A DNA stretch of 64,000 nt from Micropterix aruncella (lineage: Eukaryota; Arthropoda; Insecta; Lepidoptera; Micropterigidae): positions 28,492,414-28,556,413 of the forward strand of contig OX155961.1 of the NCBI GenBank assembly GCA_944548615.1, written 5' to 3'. The notes under the pieces are model-generated. The model made no database searches. It was not told where the DNA came from and saw nothing but the letters and a program-made list of their open reading frames with translations. A program made the translations under genes and the position numbers. This document shows, one piece after another, positions 37,751 to 50,165 of the stretch. Each line of letters opens with the position of its first letter. Position 1 is the stretch's first letter.

Positions 37751-38440
37751 TCACCTTATATGTACATATATAATTACCCAATGGTTAGTTGTTTAGAATT
37801 CGAAATACTGTTTCTATTTTTTAAAGATGTATCAATTCAATTTGTAGTTCTCTTTTTATTTAAAAATTTCTTATTACATTTACAAAATCCAATTGTGGAT
37901 TAAAGGACCAGAAGTCCTTATCATATATTAACTTAGCTGATTCTACCTTTTAGCGAATAACTAGGTAGCCGTGGATTTTTTAAAGGGGTATTCTATATCC
38001 ATATTATTTAAGAAAATCAACTTTTTTTAATAACTTGCTATAGATAAACTATGAACCAAATTATAATAAAAATTACGTATATACCATATAATTACGTATA
38101 TACATATAAAGTAAGCAACCACTAGTAGTGCCGCGAAGAGAAAATGGATTTCTACTCGTTGCGACTTCGTTATACCATTTCCTAGACATTGCATTTCTGA
38201 GGATATAATAGCTCCATTAAAAAATCATTGAGTGACCACTTATGGTCAATAACAGTAATTGTGTTTCGATTGTATTTGTTCAACTAAGCAATTACACATT
38301 TAAATATTGTTCTACATACATAGTAAAATGAAGCACTAGAATGCCAGATGGCGGTTAACTTTCGAGCTCACTTTATTTTCATACCATTTGGATTAGGACA
38401 AACATATGTTGTGATTTCTAATACTTTTTAGACTGGCAAT
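37751..38440. other. no recognisable gene
   Basis: AT-rich intergenic sequence; ACGTATATAC repeated near 38073-38105. Confidence 0.45.
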
Positions 38441-38551
38441 CTACCCTTGACAACGGCGGCTGCAACGTCGCCGAAACTACAGGTGCTACACGCTTCACGC
38501 GGTAAATTCGTATGTCCTATTTATAATGTCAAACAACCGCTATAGTCTTCA
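38441..38551 (+). mobile_element. Penelope-like 3' tail fragment
   Basis: Matches the last ~110 bp of the elements at 36549-36945 and 61767-62247 (CCTTGACAACGGCGGCTGCA, CGCGGTAAATTCG, TGTCAAACAACCG), ending GTCTTCAAG. More diverged than the other two. Confidence 0.75.
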
Positions 38552-39009
38552 AGTCTATTTTTACTGTTTTCTTGTGATTTGGCTTCAGTGACTGAATAAT
38601 AAATAACAGATTTACCAGATAAGTCAAAACAACATGGCCGCCGCAGATCGTCAACAACGTCCAGCTCTTATTGGAAAACCCTATAGAACAGGCTCAATAT
38701 AATATCATCGACCACAATAACATTGATTACTAGTTGCCATTATTTATTTTGCAGGAAAAATGCATTTCCTCTGTAAGCTTCTATGATTTATATAACCTAC
38801 TTTCTTTGCATATGGTATCTGTCGAGCCTTCCGCCTTGAAATTTTAAGTATGTACGGTTCGTGGGAGTTTCCCGCTGAAAAGCAATTTTTCATGACGGCT
38901 TCGCGAGACGCCGCGCCCCGTCACGCGGAAAATATTTATTTATTTTCAAATATAGTCATAAACCGACGACCGATCCGTAAGTTTTGTTAAACTTAGATAG
39001 ATAACCTTT
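38552..39009. other. no confirmed gene; one short ATG frame in good context
   Basis: ACAACATGGCC at about 38630 opens MAAADRQQRPALIGKPYRTG, then stops. Too short to call. 38880-38935 is a small GC-rich patch. Confidence 0.35.
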
Positions 39010-39330
39010 CACCTATCAACCTTTAGGGAGCTAACGGGCCCTTGCTGAGTTGGCCACGAAGACCCATTCTGTTCAGAGTTGGTCACACTAATGGGTCAAC
39101 ACCCATCCGACGGCCTCCACGCATGAAGTGCGAGCCTGGATAGGACTCTGACCTCAGGGTAAGTTTCACCTAGGAATCAACCTTCTGGCGTTCCTGGACG
39201 GTCTGCCCACCGTGCGGCGTAAGCCAATCGATTGCGAACTCTGACTAACAGTCGGGGGAAGCAGTACTGTGTCCTATAGAGCGGGGGTGGTTGCGGGCCT
39301 TACGGCGACTGCTCTTGAAATGCAGTGAGA
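39010..39330 (+). repeat. family A fragment
   Basis: Matches 31380-31670 (GGTCACACTAATGGGTCAAC, AGTCGGGGGA, CTTACGGCGACTGCTCTTGA). Truncated at both ends. Confidence 0.75.
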
Positions 39331-39524
39331 GCGTTGTATGCAGTGAGAGCGTTTTTACCGAATTTTGTTCATAGATTTGTTACTACATATGGCGAAATAC
39401 GTTTTTTTTGTGTTTAACGTATTAACTTACTATTTAATGTGGCTCTATGTCTAGACATAGAATATCCGACCAAGTACCAGCTTTGCTCAGTTAGGCGACA
39501 TCGAACAGTAAACCTGTCCACCCA

Positions 39525-40972
39525 TTTTATTTTATTTTATTTTATTTTCTTAAGGATAACTTACAGCTAATAATTTTTTAGTGACCAAAAATAGGAAGCT
39601 TAGAACCATTTACAAGTTACCACTGATAATGACAATAATAATAACGTGAATTTAGAACGGATATTAAGCATAAAGAAGATATTAAACAAGAAGATACTGA
39701 ATTGTACAGTAGAAAACATGTTGACATAAACAAGACTGTAATAAAAGAAGAAAATGCTAAGCCTGGTCATCACAAAATCGCCCTAGAACCTGCTTCCTTA
39801 TAGTATCTATTTTCGTGAAAAAGGGGTCTATGTCAGCATTCAGGGTGTTGAAAGTTTCGCATACCCTTATAAAATAAGATTTACGCCTGTATTTGGTTTT
39901 AAAGCCGAGAAGGAGTGCTACAAGAAGGAGTGCCCTATTTCTAAGTGCCCGGCTAGGAGTGCGGAGAGATATTTTAGATAGTAGTTCAGGACAATCAATC
40001 GATCCATTTAAAATTCGTAGTAAAAAGATGTCAGCTATGTTTCTTCGCAAAGCCAATGGCAGCAAATGATGGCGGATACAACGAGAATAGTAGTCTGGAG
40101 CACGTATACGAAATTTATATTCTATGTAGTGTAGAAATTTTCATTGGATGGCCTCCATTCTCGATGCATACACCTCGTAACAAGGGTTCCATAACTGGGA
40201 TGCATTTTCAAGATGACTGCGGACGTAAGCACAATAGATAATTTTTATGTTATTGAAGTGTTCGCTGGATCGTATAATAAATCCTAGGGCTTTAAACGCT
40301 CTCACAACAATACTATCGATGTGGGCATCAAATAGCAGTTTAGAGTCGAGTGTAACACCCAGATCCTTAATCTTAGTTACCCTACTCAAAGCAGAGTTAT
40401 TGAGAAAATAAGAAGAGGAAGGAGGGTTATTTTTACGACTAAAAGTAGTGGTAGAGCATTTGGCAACATTGAGGTCTGATTTGTTGGCAGTGCAATAGCT
40501 ATTCAAGCGTAACAAGTTTTCCTGCAGGAGGGAGACATCACCAGGAGTAGTTATTGCTTTAAGAATCTTCATGTCATCAGCAAATAAAAGATAAACATAA
40601 TTCTTAAAACATGCGTCTAAATCTTGGATAAATAAAATGAATAATAGAGGGCCTAATATGGAGCCCTGAGGGACTCCTAAGGAATAGTAGACCAGCTAGA
40701 GGTAAACCCGTTGAGAACTACTGCTTGAAACCTATTAGAAATGTAAGATGAGAACCATCTATACAAGTCGCCGTGTATCCCGGCAGATAGAAGTTTTTCC
40801 AAAAGAAGAACATGGTCGATGCGATCGAATGCTTTACTATAATCAGTCATAATTACGTCAACGTCCCTATTATTAGAAATGTTTTCAGTTATGTAGTCAT
40901 TGGCGAGCAGTAGATTAGTTGTCGTTGATCTACCTCTCAAAAAACCATGTTGTTGAGAACTAAAGTAAGGTT
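39525..40972 (-). pseudogene. LINE reverse transcriptase remnant (minus), three frames
   Basis: The minus strand encodes RT motifs in order: QHGFLRGRSTTTNLL, motif A DYSKAFDRIDH, motif B GVPQGSILGPLLF, motif C LLFADDMKI, then NLNVAKCSTTTFSRK-like and LGVTLDSKLLFDAHI regions, and a C-terminal domain (WKFLHYIEYKFR..HLLPLALRRN, ending GRFCDDQA at 39757). Frameshifts sit at about 40677 and 40141. The 3' end is a (TTTTA)n tract (39525-39549), the tail on this strand being (TAAAA)n. 5' truncated inside the RT at about 40972. Jockey/CR1-like by motif style; clade unproven. Non-functional. Confidence 0.9.
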
Positions 40973-41519
40973 ATGTCATCATGGGATATATCATCATGCT
41001 TGCGATTAGCACTTGATAATTATATACCATCTTATGAAGAGTATGCCGAGAACATGCAGTGCCATGGTTCAACATATAAAATAATTCTTTAGTTAAGTTT
41101 AGAAACTAGAACTTGTTTGTTTCGTCAGAACTAATTCTAAAGTGAAGTAAAGTATTCCCTAAAGCAAAGTTAATACTAATCCATTCATGTGATTTTCCGA
41201 GATGCTAATAAGTATGATTTTCTCCATTTAGAGAGTCGTTTATCAATCAGTTCTTCCGTCAGTTCTTCCTTAAATACTGCGTTAGTTCATCCGTCCCCAT
41301 TTGTGTGTCATTCATCTTTTATCGGTTATGTACTCCACATCCTGAATATGATGTACTGGTTAAGGCGACATATCTGAAGTCTAAGAACTATCGTTTCATT
41401 ATTTTTTGGAAAATATAAGCACTAATTTATAAAAGATTCTAAGCAAATCTCTCGATAAGATACCAATTTATAATTCATACTCAAATAAATTGCTCATTGC
41501 TTTGGACATTCAGGCTTTC
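40973..41519. other. no recognisable gene
   Basis: Short frames only (for example 41189-41377), without domain resemblance. Confidence 0.45.
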
Positions 41520-41860
41520 AACTGTCTTTAAAAACTTTTAGGTACGATTACTTCTACAATGTAAGCGGTTAGTGTGTTTTATATTAATTTAATTATATTG
41601 ACTGGGTAATTCTCTAGCGTCGCCTTTTATACACATTTTTTTTATTTAGGCCCCAAATTAATCAATTAATTTAATCATGAGAGCGCTCTGACAGATAGGC
41701 TATGCTTTACAATGTAAACCCTTATACTACCCCTGCGCAAATACAGTTTACTGTGTTTACGCTGCAATCGACTGTTTAGTTTTCGCCCCAGCTGTGACCT
41801 TGCCTATTTCTTATGCAATCATATGCAATGTGATTGCACAACTAGGTAGGTACACGACAT
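41520..41860 (-). repeat. dispersed repeat family D, minus copy
   Basis: The reverse complement contains ATTGTAGAAGTAATCG, GCTAGAGAATTACCC, CAGAGCGCTCTCATG and TTGCGCAGGGGTAGTATAAGG blocks, as in 16611-17050 and 62771-63340. Confidence 0.6.
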
Positions 41861-41869
41861 AAAAGTTAA

Positions 41870-42805
41870 GCTAAATATTTGAGTCTCATATTTGATAATA
41901 CCCTTTGGTATGTGCATCTAAATGATTTGGCAACTAAAGTAAGGAGATTTATATACGCGCTTAAGGTACTTTGGAAAGTGTTATATTTAAAATCCCTCAT
42001 AAATGTCTACCATGCCTTAGCAAATAGTTTTATTTCACACGGTATTCCGGGTTGCGGAGGATCTACACTAACTATTCTAAATCCGCTTATGACAACGCAC
42101 AAGGTGCTTCTTTGGGCTATTGCCAAGAAACTTCGTATGTATTCTTCAAATGACATGTACGCAGAGCTAATATCATTATACATCAGATATAAGCAAAAAC
42201 AGTTCTCTTAAATACTTAAAAAGTAAAGACATACCTGTTAAAACAGAGCATAAAATTGCAACGAGAGGCTCCACAGCCTCTAAACACATCGTACGGAAAA
42301 CCCGAACTTCTTTTGCCCATAGACACTAAGGCTTTATAGGGCCCGTAATTAATGACAAATTTAAAGAATCTAAAAAATCATGCTAAAATATAAAGTGAAT
42401 TAAATTTAAAATTAAAATTACAGAACTTAGAGGAAAGTGGTGGCAAAGCTAATAAGATATATATATATATTTTAAATCGTTTTTTTTTAATAATATTTAT
42501 TAATCTCCTTGTTCTATATACTTCATCTTACGAATTTTTACATTAATTTTATTTCTATGATCATGCTACATCGTTAATAATAAATTTAATTAACATTTTT
42601 ATTTTTATTCCAGACTTCAATTCCCTGTTTTATCCTTTATTAATTTGTTTCTATTTTATTTAGATTCTGTACGTACGTGCATATGAACAAATCATCGCCA
42701 TACTGGAATATATCTTAGTACGTGCTATAGCCTAGTTAGGCAGCTTTTTCGATAAAACCATTTAAATGTGTTTTTTTCTAATGAATATATTATTATTATT
42801 ATATT
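41870..42805 (+). pseudogene. LINE remnant: RT C-terminal half and 3' UTR
   Basis: 41879-42211 translates to a region downstream of RT motif C: LGLIFDNTLWYVHLNDLATK, VRRFIYALKVLWKVL, SLINVYHALANSFISHGIPG and KVLLWAIAKKLRMYSSNDMY. Weak coding similarity continues in other frames to about 42370. The CTTAGTACGTGC..AGCCTAGTTAGGC box at 42715-42750 and a (TAT)n tail at 42786-42805 likely close the element. 5' truncated, several stops. Confidence 0.75.
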
Positions 42806-43735
42806 TGTGTTTCTGCATCGAGGTTGTCAGAGTATCATCTTTTCCTTATTGCAGCGCGGTTATCGGTGACACGTATGTAAGAGTCGTCATCGTTTACGGG
42901 TATAAAGAAAAGTAAACGATGGGGTCGTTTTCCTCAAACCTATCTATTCATGCATGCAAGGCCAATCCCCCATAAATCTCTATTGGGTTATTTTGAAGAT
43001 GAGGAATTTTGGCGTAAAAGAAACTGCGAAATAAGAATTACCCTCCGAAATGGGATGGAAGGCGGAAAAACGCCAAGGAAAATCCGATCACTCAGTCTTT
43101 AACACTACATTTCCGTCGATAGAGCATTCGACTGACACGTTAAGCTGCTCTGGCCCTGTCGAACGATTCGCTCAATAAATTCAACAAAGCTGAAATCTTT
43201 ATCAAGCGGACGTAGAATGTGAAGGTAGATGGATCGGACATTTATCTCGCCCATTCAACGATTGACGATTAAAATTAATTCAAGTATTAAGGCATAGCAA
43301 TGAGAATCTAATACTATGGTAGACGTAAGATAGAATCAGTCATTCCCCAACTAATAAATACCATCTCTAACGTAATAAAAGGAACATTAATTGAAAAAAC
43401 CAAGCGAATTTAAATTACCAGTCATTGCTTATCAAAATTATAAGTAAGAGTCTAAACACAAAACATTTAAATAAGAAGCAACGTGTATGTACAATAGTAG
43501 ACAAGCCAGATTAATGGAAAACCGGTCCTACTACAAATGTATGCTTCATCGTATAACGACTACATATAGTTCATTGGCATTTACCTACTCATGGATATAT
43601 GTCCATGCATTTACTACGTAAATACGACTACCAATATCTGCACAAATCCCCTGTAGAATTAAAGCTGTATCAATTTTAGGTTGTTTTAAAAATTGGTAGG
43701 AAATCTAATGACTCTTAACTTATGACTCATTCTAA
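42806..43735. other. no recognisable gene
   Basis: Nothing recognisable; 42900-43150 is slightly GC-richer, no long frame. Confidence 0.45.
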
Positions 43736-43739
43736 GTCT

Positions 43740-43925
43740 AGATTTTTTAATATTTATTTTATTTATTTATTTATTTATTTAAGAATTAATTACCATGAAA
43801 CATTGATTAGCTTATAAAAATAACAGGAACCGAATGGCAAAACCTTAACCTTTTGCTTATTTGTTTCTGTCACCCAACTGGGACTAGCCCGTTCTAGGGT
43901 GGACAGGACTCCAATATTACAATCA
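43740..43925 (-). repeat. LINE 3' end (minus) with (TTTA)n tail
   Basis: On the minus strand: GGAGTCCTGTCCACCC, ACGGGCTAGTCCCAGTTGGG, AAGGTTAAGGTTTTGCCATT, then repeated AAAT units. Matches fragments at 17428-17505 and 18140-18260. Confidence 0.6.
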
Positions 43926-44389
43926 AGTTTGCTTGATTGCTTGGTTGCTTACAAATATACAAGTTTTAGTAAAAAGCTAATGACACTAAATTGAAGTCTT
44001 CAGAATAAAAAAAAAATTAAAAAAAAATAATAATAAAAAAATATTAAAAGATAATATAATATATAAAATGCAATTCCATTATTTAATCGGCAACAAATAT
44101 CATATAAAATTCTATTAAATAAAATAAATAAAGTTATATGTGAGAAAAGGAAGAAACGGTCATTAATATTTATTAATATAAAATTACCTAGTCTAAAAAG
44201 TATACTTCATTGTCAAAGTCAAATAATTTTTGGTAGTTAGTTCAATCAAAGCAATAACCTTATAGATCTGGTTTTAATGATATACTTAATGTATAAATTG
44301 AGTATTTTTGTGTAAAAATAAAAAAAAATACAAACGGTGTATACTTATTATAGGTATTGATATTTTGAAAGTATTCATACGCATATTTT
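43926..44389. other. AT-rich, no gene
   Basis: A-rich low complexity at 44005-44055. Confidence 0.45.
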
Positions 44390-44392
44390 AAA

Positions 44393-44662
44393 GTTTTTTT
44401 TTGTTTGTTTGTTTGTTTCTATCCTTAATTGCGAAATTTTGCAATGCGCGGGTTTATTGTCATATGACAATTTCCTACAACCAACCCTACTATGACGTTT
44501 TATATGTATGCATGCGAGTAACATGTGTGTAAGTGTGTGTCTTGTTATTGCATTCGATCGACAGAATTGAAAATGCAATTCCGTTAATTAGATCCCAACG
44601 CAAAATGGTGACCCAGCCGGGAATCGAACCCGGACCTTAAAACCACTATGCCACCGGGCCGT
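44393..44662 (-). mobile_element. tRNA-derived SINE
   Basis: On the minus strand the head contains an RNA polymerase III A box (TGGCATAGTGG, 44643-44653) and a perfect B box (GGTTCGATTCC, 44620-44630) in a tRNA-like CCGGG..CCCGG arm. About 200 bp of body follow, with a (CAAA)n tail (44397-44417 on the plus strand reads TTTG repeats). It lacks a tRNA acceptor stem, so it is a SINE and not a tRNA gene. Confidence 0.88.
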
Positions 44663-44721
44663 GTAATTACGTTACAACAATACGTACGTATGTACGTGTA
44701 ATTACGTTATAACAATATTAC
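44661..44721. repeat. 35-bp tandem duplication
   Basis: GTGTAATTACGTTA(C/T)AACAATA occurs at about 44661 and 44696, separated by a CGTACGTATGTACG palindromic stretch, next to the SINE head. Confidence 0.7.
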
Positions 44722-44839
44722 ATAATATGCTAACGGGTCGTTTTGTGTATTACTACTTTAATTTATATTATTATTATACCAGTTTTCAAAAAATTAGAAA
44801 CAAAGTTTTCAAAATTACGTGTTATTATGACATGTATTT

Positions 44840-45055
44840 TTTTCTAGAATTAGTCATGGACAGAAGAGAGAAGCAAATTTTGCAATGGTTGGCAGAATCT
44901 TCTGATAAAAAACAAGTTGGAGCGTCTTACTAACCACAGCAAAACGTGGACGTTGCAACAACTGTCCGCGGAAAAGCGTTCGGAAAACGGCAACAAAAAG
45001 CAAAAAATGCGGAAAATTCGTGTGCAAATACCACTCTGAGAGATATTGTTAAGTG
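44840..45055 (+). pseudogene. internally deleted piggyBac transposase relic
   Basis: 44933-45052 translates to the cysteine-rich C-terminal domain of piggyBac transposases: TAKRGRCNNCPRKS then KCGKFVCKYHSERYC and a stop, with the C-X2-C..C-X4-C-X-X-H..C pattern. Directly upstream, ATG at 44856 in a different frame opens MDRREKQILQWLAESSDKKQ, like a piggyBac N-terminus, preceded by a good splice acceptor (TTTTTTTCTAG at 44837-44847). The entire catalytic core is missing, so the start and end of the gene are fused out of frame: a MITE-type deletion derivative. No convincing TIRs seen. Confidence 0.75.
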
Positions 45056-45107
45056 TGATGACAGTGATTTGGAGAGTTTCTAAAAATATTGCCATTTTGA
45101 CTGCATA

Positions 45108-45170
45108 GGCACATAATGGTAATTATAATTGGCACATAATGGCACATGAGCATATAACCATAAGCACATA
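45108..45170 (+). repeat. GGCACATAATGG short tandem repeat
   Basis: Four variants of GCACATAATG within about 60 bp downstream of the piggyBac relic. Confidence 0.8.
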
Positions 45171-46009
45171 ATGCAAATTTTTGCTACTTTTTTTTTGTTT
45201 TTTGTTAAATTAGATATTGTTACGTTGTTTCTTGAAATTATATTATTTTAAATAAAGCAATTTAGCAATAAAATAATTTTAATTATATAGTATACATTAA
45301 AAATATGTAATAGTATACATTAAAGTTATGTAATTTTCTTTGTGCGACTAATTGAGAGTTAATAAACACCGTAGTAGGTACACACTATCATGAAGTGAAG
45401 ATAGAATATTAAATATAAATTTTACCTGTGCTGTAACTAAGTAATTGGAGAAAATTGATTTCGGCAGTAATAATGCTTATGAGGCGCATACCAAGATCTC
45501 TCCTATTTCAATGATATAATCGGTGTTGCCGTTCGCAAATTGGATCATTTCAGCTGAAAACAATTTTATTAAATTAAAATAACATGGGCTCTGTTGTTCC
45601 AGTCGCAGCGTGTCGGAAAAGGGAAATTTCAATACAATTTTACACAACGTCGAGCGGAGAATAACATAATTAAGTCAGTTCATTAATATTAATCTCGAGT
45701 GGAACACGGAACGCATTCGAGCGAAATACAACTGGGATTTCGCCGGTGGACAAAGTGATATTCTAAAAATACATTAGGAGACGCCCGTTTTTTTTGAGTA
45801 CTTTTAAATTATGTTGAAAGCGCGTCTCGTAAAAGTTAGTTTTCAATTATATAAATTTATTATTCTATAATTTTCGATTTATTTGGTTTCTATGCTAATA
45901 GAGGCGCAAAGTTTGGTTTCCATTTTTTGCTATATATCATTAAAATAATTACAGAAAAGTATCAGAACCCAAAAAATAGTCGAAATTGACTATTCTTATT
46001 GAGGTGAGG
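45171..46009. other. no recognisable gene
   Basis: AT-rich; AGTATACATTAAA duplicated near 45290 and 45313. Nothing else. Confidence 0.45.
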
Positions 46010-46390
46010 AGAAGGAAGGCGTTTTTGGACCACCAGCAAAGAACGCCCAGGTCCGCGATACATTCAATTTTAATTACCCCTGTAATACAACAGGTAGAGA
46101 TCGCGTAAGCGACTTCAGATCCGTAACCAGTTGGGAGGATTCTGAAGGTTAACTCCAGACGAAGATATCCTACCGAAACTGGTAGCTGGTAGAAACTGGC
46201 GAGGCTGTCCGCTGGTTACCTTTTCCAGTGCCTCGCCATAACGCTTTGGTCTCTAACGGGCTGTTGGCGAGCTATACAGTAGATTGTCTTGTCTCTAAGT
46301 CTTCTACGGTCATCCCATGGCTGAAAGAACATATCGTTATTCCAGCGTGGACTGACGGGTTTACCCGTTGTTATCGACACCGCCCTACTA
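46010..46390 (+). repeat. family A fragment
   Basis: Same sense as 30430-32530: GGTCCGCGATACATTC, GATCGCGTAAGCGAC, TAAGTCTTCTACGGTCATCC and the hairpin TGACGGG-TTTA-CCCGTTG before TCGACACC. Confidence 0.75.
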
Positions 46391-47594
46391 TTCTTATTGA
46401 ATATTTTTTTAGTATTATACAATATAAACATTTCCGAGAAATGTTTAAAACTCCCAAGTCCATTTTTTTATTCGACTGAAACAGCACACAACTATGGCCG
46501 AAAATGATATTTTATAAATTTATTTTAATTCTTATTTTGATTCGAATTCCTAATGTTATCAAAACATTACACCATTCGATGTTTGCTGTTTGCTGTTGTC
46601 CCTGTAAAAACAGCAAATAGCTGTTACATACGGGGATGGATGATACACACGTAAACGTCCAAACAACACATCCCCTATTAAAATAAAATGTATAATTACA
46701 TATTATGTTTCTACTCTGAATTTTATGCGAATGATTAGATAAGATTGTTAAGTTTCCTGTGTTTTAAGTTTTATTTGGTAGTCTTCTATATATTCTTCAA
46801 GGAGATATATCCATACAGACGAGCAATATTGGTTTATTATTTTTAAACTACGATTTTTAATACAACATATGTCCGCGCAAATTTATATTTCAATAAGTTG
46901 ATGAATCCTATAAAGCTGTTCGATATCTTTCAAAATTCATTAGTTTATTAGTACATATTAACAATAAAATATCAAACATTTTATTTGTAAAATATACAAT
47001 GAAATTTTGCTGAAATGTAGTGAAAACCTAGTAGATTTAAACACTTCGGTTATCGATTCTTGCAAAACTACCTATTGACTTTGAGAGTTGAACGGGAAGT
47101 ATTTTAAATAGGTGAGAATATAACTTTGCGAAAGCTTTTTCCACCATTTTTATGCAATTTAAAATGTAATTCTCATAGTACTCGTGCTTAAGATTTACCA
47201 GAGTGAGACTTTAATTAGAATGTACTTTAAACCTTTATTTATCCATTCCAATATAATTTAAGGTTATTAAATAAAACGCAGTTGTGAACCGAATATGAGA
47301 TATTTTTCGGGTTTATATAATAGCGACCCTTATTTGGAAAATTCACGAGTAGATATTTTATACTACTATTGTTATAAACAAGAGTATACGCGCAGTGAAT
47401 AATTATGCCCTGAACAATGTTTAAATAGCAGCTCGAGCACTTCAAACGTTAAATAAACTTCATTATTCAAAATCATCAACTTCATTATTCATAATAACTG
47501 TTTAAACGAAAACCATTGCAGAATTCCCGAAACGATATACTACATACGCTCTTTGAATACAAACTATATATTCCTAAGAATGTTTAAGTTTGTC
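46391..47594. other. no recognisable gene
   Basis: AT-rich with a small duplicated GCTGTTTGCTGTT stretch near 46585 and CTTCATTATTCA repeated near 47460-47490. Confidence 0.45.
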
Positions 47595-48265
47595 AGCAGT
47601 ATATGGAGAGGAAACAACTAGAGTTGTCAACTACAACGGGCGAACCCGTCTCTTCAAGTTTTAACGAAATGTATCGTTTTGTATCTCGTGAGGTGAGCGC
47701 AGAAGACTTAGGATAAAACAATCCACCATCAAGCTCCGCCACCTGCCCGTCAAAGGCCAACGCCTTGCGGCGAGGCACCGGGAAAGGTACACAACGGGCA
47801 GCCTCGCCCCCTGACTACCAGTTTTGGCAGTATATCTCCGTCTGGAATTAACCTTGAGGATATCTCCGTCCTCCTGACTGGTTACGAGTCCGAAGTCGCT
47901 TACGCGACCTCTACTTGTTGTATTACAGCGGTAATTCAGTTCGAATTTATCGCGGACCTGGGCGTTCTTTGCCCGTAGTGCCACACGGGATCGAGTGGCC
48001 CAAGGTCATTTCAAGAGTGGCATGACAACAGGTGAACATCCACTTCCGCTGCTTAGAAAACAGTGTATTTCCATAGTCTCCAGACCCCTTCAGCAATTAG
48101 TCAGAAAAGCACAACCGATTGGCATCGCCTACCGGTAGGCAAACCGTCCAGTGTCGCCGGGATGCAATCCCGCCGGGAGAAACCGGTCCACCAGCTCTGA
48201 GGCCTGAGACACGGGAGTCTTACCCGGGGTAGCCTTTTACTCGAGAAGGCTTCTGAATAGGAAAT
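47595..48265 (-). repeat. family A copy, minus
   Basis: Opposite sense to 30430-32530. Hairpin AACGGGCGAACCCGTC at about 47636-47651, then GAGCGCAGAAGACTTAGGA, TTACGCGACCTC, TTTATCGCGGACCTGGGCG, TAGTCAGAAAAGCACAACCG. The plus strand encodes NLSRTWAFFARSATRDRVAQ and GHFKS, aligned with the frame in the other copies. Confidence 0.75.
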
Positions 48266-49329
48266 GAATCGTGAGGAGCCGATCCGAGAACAAAATGGAT
48301 ATTGTGGCCCAAACTGCACGAAACCGTTCACCACCATGGAGAGGAAACACTGCGACATGTTCCTCATGATTTCATTGCCGCTCTGTTTACTGAAGTAAGT
48401 ATGTAATAAGCTAATGTCCAACATGGTGTGCTCAGGAATAGCATATCACAATATACTATATTTAATGGATCTTCTCTGCAAATAAATATTTAAATAAATA
48501 ATTGGAATCATAGTATCCATATCAGTAAGATAGTATCACCTATCTTTTTATGCAGTGTAGGATGGGTATGTTTTAGATATTATTCGTAGACTGACATACT
48601 AAAAGACGCATTCACATGTAGCTGACTTAATTTTTAGATTAATACTTAACTTGTACCTACAGTGTTTATGATTATTAATTAATATTTAATATTTTTTGAT
48701 GCCTAGCATATTTTAAAAATTAAGTAGTCTACAGTAGGCACAAGCCACTATTTACTTGGTACGCTTGCCTTAGTACGGGCCTAGGCCTAGTTTGGCGACG
48801 TTGATTTGAAAAAAATGTTGTCTGCGTTGCTCTACTATTTTTCTATTATTTACAATTAAGCCTCTAGTGTTATTGTTACAATGTACTGCAGATTAAAAAA
48901 AAAAGTGCTTTTCTTTAAGTAAATAAAATATATTAAAAAAATAGTAACATTGATAGTAGCAATATTTAAAAATAGTAGCAGTATTTAAAAAGATTCCGAA
49001 CTCCAAAACTTAGGAACTGCTCATAATTAAGGTAAGTTATATGTAGTAGTCATAAATATTCTAGATAAATAGACCTTGCCATTGGTAAATATGTTGTTAT
49101 TATGGAAAAGGTGGACCCAGCGACCATACATTTTTGCCCATTGTCTTTTGTACAGTTGTTATCACAAAGATAACTAATAAAAGAGACAAACATTGTCTGT
49201 TTTATAAACGAGAAACTCAAGAAAATGTGTATCTATTTCCGCGTCTCCCACTCAATTATGCCGTATCCTTATCACGAAATAGGGTCGTTTCTCGCTTGAC
49301 TTAATAACGGCCAGATTATTCGAGCGAAA
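48266..49329. other. no gene; LINE 3' box at 48760-48800
   Basis: GCTTGCCTTAGTACGGGC, CTAGGCCTAGTTTGGCG is the 3' box also at 36350 and 42710. The rest is AT-rich. Confidence 0.45.
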
Positions 49330-49480
49330 TATAGGGTCGTTGTTAATGTTACATCCCTTACTTCTTTTATCTTAAGGCATCACTTTAATTTGTCGATGTT
49401 ATTTACACAAAATTTGATTGTGTGTTCGTGTGATTGGCTCATTTTCGAATCAAATCAAATATTCTTTTCAATAAATTAAT
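49330..49480 (+). repeat. dispersed repeat family E
   Basis: ATGTTACATCCCTTA, CTTAAGGCATCACTTTAATT, TGTCGATGTTATTTACAC and GTGTGATTGGCTCATTTTCG match the reverse complement of 57010-57140. Confidence 0.65.
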
Positions 49481-49644
49481 GCAGACTCTAAAAACGGTAC
49501 GATGAGTAAAATCTATATTTAAAATAATAGAGTTTCTAAAATTGTATATTAGTTCATAAATCATAATACAATATTTTATTACATATACAATATTACAAAA
49601 ACCTTTAAATTAATTAATGCATTAACAATAAATTAGTCTTTATA

Positions 49645-50165
49645 TGTTACTATTTGAATGTTACCCGGCTATGCTCGGGTATCGGAGTCCTTACCTTCCC
49701 ACTCTTACACCTGTCCTCCACCCCCCCCCCCCCCATGTAGCCTATGTAGCCCCGATCCTTCAGGTTTCAACATCTATTTCAAAAATCACATAGGTTCATT
49801 GTTTCATTGCATCTTTCTATTTCGCATTTATGTATAAAATTTTCATGGCGATCGGTTGAAAAGTATAGTAGTTGATGTATCTACAGCGCCATCTGGTGGC
49901 GAGTTACAAAAACGTCGATAGAGCGAAAATATTATCCGTGCTCAAATACCTGCGTATATACAGCGGTAGATTGAGCGGTATAGTAGTAGATGTGGTGCAG
50001 CGCCATCTAGTGGCAAGTTACAACATAGTGGATAAAGCGAAAAAAAAATCCGCTGTCAAATACCCATGTATACCAATTGTCATGGCGATCGATTGAACGG
50101 TATCGAATTAGATATGCTGCAGCGCCATCCGTTGGTGTTACAACAGAGGATAGCGCGAGGATAGT
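49645..50165 (+). repeat. three ~115-bp tandem units with GCAGCGCCATCT
   Basis: GCGCCATC at 49886, 50000 and 50122 anchors three units that also share GATTGA(G/A)CGGTAT, AGTTACAA and ATAGAGCGAAAA-like blocks. Preceded by the hairpin TACCCGGCTATGCTCGGGTA (about 49663-49683) and a C homopolymer (about 49722-49735). Confidence 0.7.

Noticed and set aside
38636..38704. Possible small protein MAAADRQQRPALIGKPYRTG
   Set aside because: Only about 22 codons, no splice donor in frame and no homology recognised; context alone is insufficient.
44600..44662. tRNA gene at the GGTTCGATTCC box
   Set aside because: A and B boxes are good but there is no acceptor stem pairing, and a SINE body with (CAAA)n tail follows.
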